5,052 nucleotides of DNA from Emcibacteraceae bacterium. Its GTDB lineage: Bacteria > Pseudomonadota > Alphaproteobacteria > Sphingomonadales > Emcibacteraceae. The stretch spans positions 1 to 5,052 of the forward strand of contig JAESUD010000086.1 in assembly GCA_016763335.1 (NCBI GenBank), given 5' to 3'. The position numbers and the translations under genes were made by a program. This document shows positions 1 through 5,052 of this stretch, one piece after another (within the stretch, counting starts at the first letter, position 1; each line of letters opens with the position of its first letter). Below the pieces are notes generated by a model. The model was not told the origin of the DNA. It worked only from the letters and a program-made list of their open reading frames with translations, and ran no database searches.

Positions 1-199
1 CAATTTTATAATCTGCCTGCTGTTGCCAATATTGGTGGCCCGGCGCACCGGACGCTGTCCGATAAACATTTGATGTTGGTAAATATTCATTTAATTGACG
101 AAATTTATCATTTACTTGCTCAATAGTCTGAGCATGCGAACTCGCAATAATAACTATTGCCCCTAATATTCCCAAAAATGTAGATTTTAATTTCAACAT
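1..199 (-). CDS. Secreted M1-family metallopeptidase, N-terminal fragment (partial)
   Basis: This is the first 66 codons of a gene that continues past the left edge. The protein starts MLKLK, with two lysines, then a hydrophobic stretch at residues 7-19 and an SHA|QT signal-peptidase-I type site after Ala23, so it looks exported. After the signal comes a segment ending NVYRTASGAPGHQYWQQQAD (residues 44-63). I recognise this from the start of secreted M1 family (aminopeptidase N-like) zinc metallopeptidases of Bacteroidetes and marine Proteobacteria, where it precedes the N-terminal beta domain. The catalytic HEXXH...E region would lie outside the window, so activity cannot be judged. The ATG is supported by a strong ribosome binding site. 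It is separated from thiD by 86 bp and probably has its own promoter. Family assignment rests on memory of this N-terminal motif only. Confidence 0.75.
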   Translation of the reverse strand, partial: MLKLKSTFLGILGAIVIIASSHAQTIEQVNDKFRQLNEYLPTSNVYRTASGAPGHQYWQQQADYKI

Positions 200-205
200 G
201 GTTGA

Positions 206-214
206 ACCTCCCTT
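206..214 (-). promoter_or_regulatory. Strong Shine-Dalgarno site of the M1 peptidase gene
   Basis: On the minus strand the sequence AAGGGAGGT lies 6 nt before the ATG at 199. It contains GGAGGT, fully complementary to the 16S rRNA 3' end. It is the only near-consensus site in the window: folP, glmM and thiD have weak or no purine-rich sites. It fixes the start of the peptidase reading frame. Confidence 0.8.
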
Positions 215-250
215 ACATAAGCTAATGCTTTATTATTTTATGAAAGGGAT

Positions 251-277
251 ACTATATATTATTACAGTCTTAGTCCA
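251..277 (-). promoter_or_regulatory. Candidate sigma70-type promoter for the M1 peptidase
   Basis: In the 86-bp gap after thiD, the minus strand has TATAGT at 256-251 (5 of 6 to the -10 consensus) and TGGACT at 277-272 (4 of 6 to the -35 consensus), with a 15-nt spacer that is shorter than ideal. A shifted reading, TAGTAT with a 17-nt spacer, is also possible. The gap is AT-rich, so chance matches are likely. I see no intrinsic terminator for thiD here, so read-through from thiD is an alternative. Confidence 0.3.
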
Positions 278-285
278 GCGGGCTT

Positions 286-1080
286 TTAATCAACATTAAC
301 CAGATGATTTATAGGACCACAGCCGCTGCCAAACTCTGGTGCTTGTTCAAGGGCTTTATGTACATAACTATGAGCACGTGCCACCGCTTCTTCAAGTGTA
401 AGGTTCTGTGCTATCCCTGTGGCGATTGCAGATGCCAAAGTGCAGCCAGTACCGTGGTTATTTTTTCCCGGCACTCTTAATGATGAAAATATTTTTTCTG
501 AATTTTGTGTTACCAAAATATCCGTTAAAATATCGCCTTTTAAATGCCCGCCTTTAATTAAAACCGCATTTGGCCCCATTTTAAGAAGAATATCGGCAGC
601 ACGGCGCATATCATCAATATTTTTCAGAAGTTCAGTGCCCGTTAACTTGGCAGCCTCAGCAAGATTTGGGGTCAGAACAGTCGTTTTTGGCAAAATTTCA
701 CTGATCATAGCGTTAACACTATGGGGCTTAAGAAGCATATGACCACTGGTTGACATCATAACTGGGTCGACAATAAGGGGAATATTTTTGCCGTAACTTT
801 TAAGTGCATCACTTACGCTCAAAATAATATCCGGCGACATGAGCATGCCGGTTTTAATGGCATCGGCCCCGATATCACCGAGTACAGATAAAATTTGCGC
901 CTTAACAATATGCGCAGGAATAGGGAAAACTTCACTGACCATATTTGTGTCCTGCACGGTGATTGCCGTTATTGAGGACATGGCATAGGCCCCTAGTGCA
1001 GATATGGTTTTAATATCAGCCTGAACACCAGCACCGCCGCTGGAATCAGAACCTGCTATGGTTAAGACCTTGCCTTTCAT
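286..1080 (-). CDS. thiD: Hydroxymethylpyrimidine/phosphomethylpyrimidine kinase
   Basis: This cytoplasmic ribokinase-fold enzyme phosphorylates hydroxymethylpyrimidine (HMP) to HMP-P and then HMP-PP, the pyrimidine half that ThiE couples to the thiazole of thiamine. The 264-residue length is normal for a stand-alone ThiD, with no ThiE fusion. Family signatures visible are AGSDSSGGAGVQADIKT (residues 9-25, substrate and glycine-rich region), DPVMMSTSG (105-113), TPNLAEA (137-143), KGGH (176-179) and HGTGCTLASAIA (209-220). Gly210-Cys213 forms the anion-hole loop, and Cys213 matches the catalytic cysteine described for the Salmonella enzyme. The ATG sits 3 bp after the glmM stop and has no recognisable Shine-Dalgarno, which suggests translational coupling to glmM. 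It ends in TAA. No TPP riboswitch precedes it, so it is probably not under direct thiamine control here. PdxK-type kinases are relatives, but the motifs and length favour ThiD. Confidence 0.95.
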   Translation of the reverse strand: MKGKVLTIAGSDSSGGAGVQADIKTISALGAYAMSSITAITVQDTNMVSEVFPIPAHIVKAQILSVLGDIGADAIKTGMLMSPDIILSVSDALKSYGKNIPLIVDPVMMSTSGHMLLKPHSVNAMISEILPKTTVLTPNLAEAAKLTGTELLKNIDDMRRAADILLKMGPNAVLIKGGHLKGDILTDILVTQNSEKIFSSLRVPGKNNHGTGCTLASAIATGIAQNLTLEEAVARAHSYVHKALEQAPEFGSGCGPINHLVNVD

Positions 1081-1083
1081 GGG

Positions 1084-2439
1084 CTAATTGCTTTGCACAC
1101 TTGCTTGAACTGATGCAATAATATCATTCACTACAGTGGTGATCAATTTGTCATCAGGCCCTTCAGCCATAACCCGGATAAGGGGTTCTGTGCCTGATTT
1201 TCGAATTACGATCCGGCCATTTCCATTAAGGCTACTTTCGCCGTCACTTATGGCCTGCTTCACATGTTTGCTTTCAAGTGGATCATCACCTTCAGAATAT
1301 CTGATATTTTTAAGAAGCTGTGGGTATGGCTCAAACGATTTAAAGAGATTACTGACCGGACGACCTTTTTCAGTAAGAACGGCTAATACCTGTAACGCTG
1401 CGACAAGGCCGTCACCGGTCGTGTTAAAATCACTTAATACGATATGCCCTGATTGTTCGCCGCCAATATTACAGCCTAATTTTTGCATTGCCGCAACCAC
1501 ATAACGGTCGCCAACTTGTGTACGTTCAAGACGCAAACCTATTGTTTCCATATATTGTTCAAGACCAAGGTTAGACATGATCGTTGCTACCAGCGCATCA
1601 CCTTTTAAACGACCATTCTGATGCCAATGAGTTGCGATGGTTGCCATAACCTGATCACCATCAATAATTTTACCTTTTTCATCACAAATAATTAGTCGGT
1701 CCGCATCACCATCTAGGGCTATGCCAATATCGGCACGGGTCTCAACAACTTTTTTACACATGGTTTCTGGTTTGGTTGACCCACACTCAGCATTAATATT
1801 TACACCATTTGGTTCTGTGCCGATGGTAATCACCTCGGCTCCAAGTTCCCATAATACACTTGGCGCGGTTCTATAAGCAGCACCATTGGCACAATCGAGC
1901 ACAATCCGTAGTCCATCAAGACGAAGATGTTTGGGAAAAGTGTTTTTAGCAAATTCAATATAACGGCCCACAGCATTATTCAACCGCTGAGCACGGCCAA
2001 GATTTTCGGACGAGACCAGATGCGCATCGTAGCCATTATCCATTTTGCTTTCAATTTCAAGCTCAATTTCATCAGAAAGTTTATTACCATCATGATCAAA
2101 TAATTTAATGCCGTTATCCTGAAACGGATTATGTGATGCTGATAACATTACCCCGAGGTCGGCGCGTAATGAACGGGTGAGCATTGCCACAGCCGGCGTT
2201 GGCATAGGACCAAGAAGGATTACATCCATCCCCATAGAAATGAAACCAGACGTTAGTGCCGGTTCAAGCAGATAACCGGAAAGACGGGTGTCTTTGCCAA
2301 TAACAACACGGTGCTGATGATCGCCCCTTGTAAAATGACGGCCCGCGGCCATGCCAACACGCATGGCAATTTCTGCTGTCATTTTTCCTTCGTTCGCTGT
2401 ACCGCGTATCCCGTCAGTTCCAAAATATTTTCTTGTCAT
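1084..2439 (-). CDS. glmM: Phosphoglucosamine mutase
   Basis: GlmM interconverts glucosamine-6-phosphate and glucosamine-1-phosphate in the cytoplasm, feeding GlmU and UDP-GlcNAc synthesis for peptidoglycan and lipopolysaccharide. The 451 residues are full length for the family. Four alpha-D-phosphohexomutase domains are present. The N-terminal signature is FGTDGIRG (6-13). The active-site serine loop is [11 protein letters not shown] (100-110), with phospho-Ser102 at the same number as in E. coli. The metal-binding loop is DGDADR (243-248), the sugar-binding loop GGEQSGH (326-332), and the phosphate-binding loop [12 protein letters not shown] (413-424). All key residues are intact. The GEQSGH loop and the FGTDGIRG start favour GlmM over ManB/Pgm-type mutases. 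It follows folP after 106 bp and is followed 3 bp later by thiD. Upstream of the ATG there is only a loose purine tract (AAGAAAAGA). The stop is TAG. Confidence 0.97.
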   Translation of the reverse strand: MTRKYFGTDGIRGTANEGKMTAEIAMRVGMAAGRHFTRGDHQHRVVIGKDTRLSGYLLEPALTSGFISMGMDVILLGPMPTPAVAMLTRSLRADLGVMLSASHNPFQDNGIKLFDHDGNKLSDEIELEIESKMDNGYDAHLVSSENLGRAQRLNNAVGRYIEFAKNTFPKHLRLDGLRIVLDCANGAAYRTAPSVLWELGAEVITIGTEPNGVNINAECGSTKPETMCKKVVETRADIGIALDGDADRLIICDEKGKIIDGDQVMATIATHWHQNGRLKGDALVATIMSNLGLEQYMETIGLRLERTQVGDRYVVAAMQKLGCNIGGEQSGHIVLSDFNTTGDGLVAALQVLAVLTEKGRPVSNLFKSFEPYPQLLKNIRYSEGDDPLESKHVKQAISDGESSLNGNGRIVIRKSGTEPLIRVMAEGPDDKLITTVVNDIIASVQASVQSN

Positions 2440-2463
2440 TGTTATCTTTTCTTAAATTTGGGA

Positions 2464-2539
2464 AATTAACTATACCTGATTAATAGCATCAGTATGTTAA
2501 TAGAACCTGAATATTCAAAAAAATTGATTTAGTTATACC
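2464..2539 (-). repeat. Pair of similar GGTATA motifs flanking the folP-glmM gap
   Basis: On the minus strand GGTATAACTAAAT (2539-2527) and GGTATAGTTAATT (2476-2464) match at 10 of 13 positions in the same orientation, 50 bp between them. Between them lie two copies of TTAATAG on the plus strand (2480-2486 and 2497-2503), each with CCTGA on its outer side (2475-2479 and 2506-2510), and a perfect palindrome TGAATATTCA at 2508-2517. The elements are short and AT-rich. They could be promoter or operator pieces for glmM or chance. Confidence 0.3.
2469..2474 (-). promoter_or_regulatory. Candidate -10 element upstream of glmM
   Basis: TATAGT on the minus strand (5 of 6 to consensus) lies 29 nt before the glmM ATG, a plausible distance. 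No good -35 sits at 16-18 nt upstream. The nearest likeness, TTAACA, is 20 nt away. An internal promoter would let glmM-thiD be expressed apart from ftsH-folP, but the gap could also be simple intercistronic spacing. Confidence 0.25.
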
Positions 2540-2545
2540 ATATTT

Positions 2546-3634
2546 TTAATGGATGGCATACCAAACAGAAAGTGCTTGCTTTGTTTGTGCCACGTCATGA
2601 ACCCGGATTATCTGCGCCCCTTGGTCCAAGCATGTTAAAGCTGCCGCTATAGAACCAGGGAACCTATTTTCTGCTGCACCTTCGCCTGTTATCTCACCGA
2701 TAAAACTTTTTCGAGAAACGCCAATCAAAAGCGGTACGCCAAGGCCATGAAAAATTGCTAAATTAGCTAAAATATTCAAGTTATGAGAAAGTGTTTTTCC
2801 AAACCCAATGCCGGGATCAATAATGATTTTATTTTTTGCAATACCCGCCTCTAAACAAAAATTAATTTGGGCTTCCAGATAATCATAAATATCAAGTAAT
2901 ACATCATTATATTTCGGGCTATCCTGCATAATATCTGGCGTACCCTGAGCATGCATCAAGATAACAGGCACTCCGCACTTCTTGACAATCTTGATACTTT
3001 CCGGGTCATGAGAGAGGGCGCTGACATCGTTTATTATATGGACGCCGTCTGAGATTGCCTTTTCCATTACTTCAGAATTTCTGCTGTCAATTGAAAGGGG
3101 GATTTTCAAGTCATTGAGTTCTTTAATAACAGGAATGACACGATGTTTTTCTTCATCAATTGAAACTGGTTTAGCACCGGGTTTTGTCGACTCGCCGCCA
3201 ATATCAATAATCTCTGCACCCGCTAAAACCATTTCTCTTGCGTGGGAAATAGATTTTTCAATATCATGATATTGCCCACCATCGGAAAAACTATCCGGCG
3301 TAACATTAAGAACTCCCTGAATAATGGGTTTATTCCAGTTCAGTTCCAATCCATTCGCCAATTTTAGTACCGGACGCTTACTTTCAATGTTATGAAGCAG
3401 CCTTATAATATCATTTCGTACATCATAAGAACTAGCCTCAAGATATGACGGTAAATCTGCAACAGAAATAATCTCTTCTTTTATATCATCAACCGAGCGT
3501 ATTATTACTTTTAACGTTGAAAAATAAATGCTTCCGCTGGCAATTTTTTTAAAATTTTCACAAGATACAGTTAAGCCCTTGAGTAAACCCAGAGGCTGAA
3601 CATAAATTTTATTGATGACCCTATCATTGGACAT
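2546..3634 (-). CDS. folP: Dihydropteroate synthase with N-terminal extension
   Basis: DHPS condenses 7,8-dihydropterin pyrophosphate with p-aminobenzoate to form dihydropteroate in folate synthesis and is the sulfonamide target. The TIM-barrel core occupies roughly residues 100-362. Motifs are GVLNVTPDSFSDGG (107-120), IIDIGGESTKPGA (142-154, the substrate loop), SIDSR (181-185, pterin-binding Asp183), HIINDVSAL (199-207), LMHAQGTP (226-233), IIDPGIGFGKTLSHN (271-285), LLIGVSRKSFIG (302-313) and the C-terminal IRVHDVA (343-349), which carries the anion-binding Arg and His. At 362 residues it is about 80 longer than E. coli FolP. The extra N-terminal 100 residues start with IYVQPLGLLKG and resemble the extension I recall in alphaproteobacterial DHPS. 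The start is supported by its position 8 bp after the ftsH stop and by the absence of any other Met before residue 135. Loop position 151 is Lys where Arg is usual. The stop is TAA. Confidence 0.95.
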   Translation of the reverse strand: MSNDRVINKIYVQPLGLLKGLTVSCENFKKIASGSIYFSTLKVIIRSVDDIKEEIISVADLPSYLEASSYDVRNDIIRLLHNIESKRPVLKLANGLELNWNKPIIQGVLNVTPDSFSDGGQYHDIEKSISHAREMVLAGAEIIDIGGESTKPGAKPVSIDEEKHRVIPVIKELNDLKIPLSIDSRNSEVMEKAISDGVHIINDVSALSHDPESIKIVKKCGVPVILMHAQGTPDIMQDSPKYNDVLLDIYDYLEAQINFCLEAGIAKNKIIIDPGIGFGKTLSHNLNILANLAIFHGLGVPLLIGVSRKSFIGEITGEGAAENRFPGSIAAALTCLDQGAQIIRVHDVAQTKQALSVWYAIH

Positions 3635-3642
3635 CGGTCTGC

Positions 3643-5052
3643 TTAACTTTCTGTAACCGGGTCAGAGCCAATATTATCGTTATTGCCTTTTGATTTTTTT
3701 GTTGGCGGTACAGAACCCGTTGGAGCTTGCCCTTCTTTGTCATCATCATCAACATCCTTTTGAATTGACTTGCCAGCAAGAAGATCTTTTATTTCTTCAC
3801 CACTGAGCGTTTCATATTCAAGAAGTCCTTTTCCGAGTACATGCAGATCATCAAGATTATCTGTCAGTATTTTTTTCGCTTTTTTATAGGCCCCATCAAC
3901 AAGCGCGCGAATTTCTTCGTCAATAATTTTTGCCGTATCATTGGAAATATTCTGACTCTGGGTAACCGAATGACCCAAGAATATTTCCTGCTGGTTTTCG
4001 CCATATTCAAGCGGGCCCAATTTATCACTCATGCCCCACTGGGTCACCATAGCACGGGCCAACTTAGTGGCATATGATATATCGGAAGACGCACCGGATG
4101 CGACCTTGTCATAACCAAAGATAATTTCTTCCGCTACCCGTCCGCCCATGGCAACCGCCAGGTCCGCGTGCATTTTCTCGCGGCTTTGTGAAAGTTGATC
4201 ATGTTCTGGAAGGCGCATAACCATACCAAGTGCACGGCCGCGGGGAATAATAGTCGCCTTATGAATAGGGTCAGATGCCGGTGAGTGAATTGCAACAAGG
4301 GCATGACCACCTTCATGATAGGCCGTAAGCTTTCGTTCCTCTTCACGCATGACCATAGAACGCCTTTCGGGTCCCATCATCACTTTATCTTTGGATTGTT
4401 CGAAATCTTCCATAGACACAACACGCTTGCCTTTTCTTGCCGCAAGCAATGCCGCTTCATTGACGAGATTTGCGATATCCGCACCGGAGAAACCCGGTGT
4501 TCCCCGTGCAATCACACGTGGTTCAACATCAGCAGCAAGTGGCACTTTTTTCATATGAACTTTAAGAATCTTCTCACGACCCAAAATATCCGGATTTGAC
4601 ACAACAACCTGACGGTCAAATCTTCCCGGACGAAGGAGTGCCGGATCTAGAACATCAGGGCGGTTTGTCGCCGCAAGAATGATAACGCCTTCATTTTCTT
4701 CAAAGCCGTCCATTTCAGCAAGAAGCTGGTTCAGGGTTTGCTCGCGTTCATCATTACCGCCGCCAAGTCCGGCACCACGGTGGCGACCAACGGCATCGAT
4801 TTCATCAATGAAAATAATGCACGGGGCATTATTTTTCCCTTGTTCAAACATATCGCGAACACGGCTCGCACCAACGCCTACAAACATCTCCACGAAATCT
4901 GATCCACTTATGCTAAAGAAGCTAGAATCGGCCTCGCCGGCTATAGCCTTGGCGAGCAGGGTTTTCCCTGTGCCCGGCGCGCCCACCATTAGGATGCCCT
5001 TGGGAATGCGGCCGCCAAGTCTCTGGAATTTTTTCGCGTCCTTGAGGAAGTC
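3643..5052 (-). CDS. ftsH: ATP-dependent zinc metalloprotease FtsH, C-terminal 469 residues (partial)
   Basis: FtsH is a hexameric inner-membrane AAA+ protease that extracts and degrades misfolded membrane proteins and some regulatory proteins. The window edge removes the N-terminus. The frame is open to the edge and begins [19 protein letters not shown], so the two membrane helices and periplasmic domain (about 165 residues in relatives) are missing. The Met at 4989 is internal. Counting from the edge: Walker A GAPGTGKT (24-31), pore loop MFVGVG (56-61), Walker B IIFIDEID (79-86), second region of homology [20 protein letters not shown] (128-147). The zinc site is HEGGH (246-250), with the likely third ligand Asp324 in GASSDIS. 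All catalytic residues are intact. After LLAGK the last 40 residues are a hydrophilic, low-complexity tail with an acidic run (434-440), poorly conserved in the family. The stop is TAA, and folP starts 8 bp on, so the two are likely co-transcribed. Confidence 0.97.
   Translation of the reverse strand, partial: DFLKDAKKFQRLGGRIPKGILMVGAPGTGKTLLAKAIAGEADSSFFSISGSDFVEMFVGVGASRVRDMFEQGKNNAPCIIFIDEIDAVGRHRGAGLGGGNDEREQTLNQLLAEMDGFEENEGVIILAATNRPDVLDPALLRPGRFDRQVVVSNPDILGREKILKVHMKKVPLAADVEPRVIARGTPGFSGADIANLVNEAALLAARKGKRVVSMEDFEQSKDKVMMGPERRSMVMREEERKLTAYHEGGHALVAIHSPASDPIHKATIIPRGRALGMVMRLPEHDQLSQSREKMHADLAVAMGGRVAEEIIFGYDKVASGASSDISYATKLARAMVTQWGMSDKLGPLEYGENQQEIFLGHSVTQSQNISNDTAKIIDEEIRALVDGAYKKAKKILTDNLDDLHVLGKGLLEYETLSGEEIKDLLAGKSIQKDVDDDDKEGQAPTGSVPPTKKSKGNNDNIGSDPVTES

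Noticed and set aside
219..230. Inverted repeat AAGC-TAAT-GCTT just upstream of the peptidase ribosome binding site.
   Set aside because: A 4-bp stem in AT-rich sequence is expected by chance and has no flanking support.
271..287. Short hairpin AGTCC-AGC-GGGCT followed by TTTT on the plus strand.
   Set aside because: It would terminate plus-strand transcription, and no plus-strand gene is present. The stem is only 5 bp with one G-T pair, and it does not work as a terminator for thiD.
419..742. Plus-strand open frame of 107 codons inside thiD, with similar plus-strand frames inside glmM (1136-1504) and ftsH (3841-4077, 4285-4599, 4349-4558), and a minus-strand one at 4134-4346.
   Set aside because: They lie wholly within confidently identified genes, show no recognisable domain, and are best explained as antisense or out-of-frame shadows.
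2508..2523. Palindrome TGAATATTCA next to a run of seven A on the plus strand, resembling a terminator.
   Set aside because: On the minus strand, where the genes lie, the T run comes before the palindrome, which is the wrong order for an intrinsic terminator. The stem is also very short and AT-only at its centre.
4903..4989. FtsH Walker A reading GAPGTGKT instead of GPPGTGKT, together with HEGGH instead of HEAGH at the zinc site, as possible signs of altered activity.
   Set aside because: Both variable positions tolerate substitution. The Lys, Thr, His and Glu needed for catalysis are intact, so these are ordinary family variation.
1..5052. A hidden defence, mobile or otherwise novel system.
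   Set aside because: Nearly all of the window is explained by conserved housekeeping genes in a known order, and the two intergenic gaps (86 and 106 bp) are too small to hold one.

Overview
The window reads as a piece of a chromosome from a moderately AT-rich alphaproteobacterium. The evidence is the cluster ftsH-folP-glmM-thiD, the alphaproteobacterial flavour of the GlmM and FtsH sequences, and a dihydropteroate synthase with the long N-terminal extension I associate with that class. The low-GC base use and the secreted M1-type peptidase at the edge would fit a marine lineage such as Kordiimonadales or Emcibacterales. That placement is inference from memory, not from a search.

All supported genes lie on the minus strand, so transcription runs from high to low coordinates. 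From the right: the AAA+ and protease part of FtsH (N-terminus cut by the window edge), folP 8 bp downstream, a 106-bp gap, glmM, thiD only 3 bp after glmM, an 86-bp gap, and the first 66 codons of an exported M1-family metallopeptidase that runs off the left edge. No RNA gene, mobile element, CRISPR array or convincing intrinsic terminator is visible. No stretch over 300 bp lacks a gene.

The genes are housekeeping. FtsH is the membrane-bound protein quality-control protease. FolP makes dihydropteroate for folate. GlmM makes glucosamine-1-phosphate for peptidoglycan and lipopolysaccharide. ThiD makes the pyrimidine half of thiamine. ftsH-folP-glmM order is shared with E. coli; in place of the secG that follows glmM there, this genome has thiD. 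Tight spacing suggests co-transcription of ftsH with folP and of glmM with thiD, with a possible extra promoter in the folP-glmM gap. The peptidase has its own strong ribosome binding site and is probably a separate unit.

I see no undescribed system. The points worth a second look are modest: the DHPS N-terminal extension and a lysine in its substrate loop, a repeated motif in the folP-glmM gap, and the thiD linkage.
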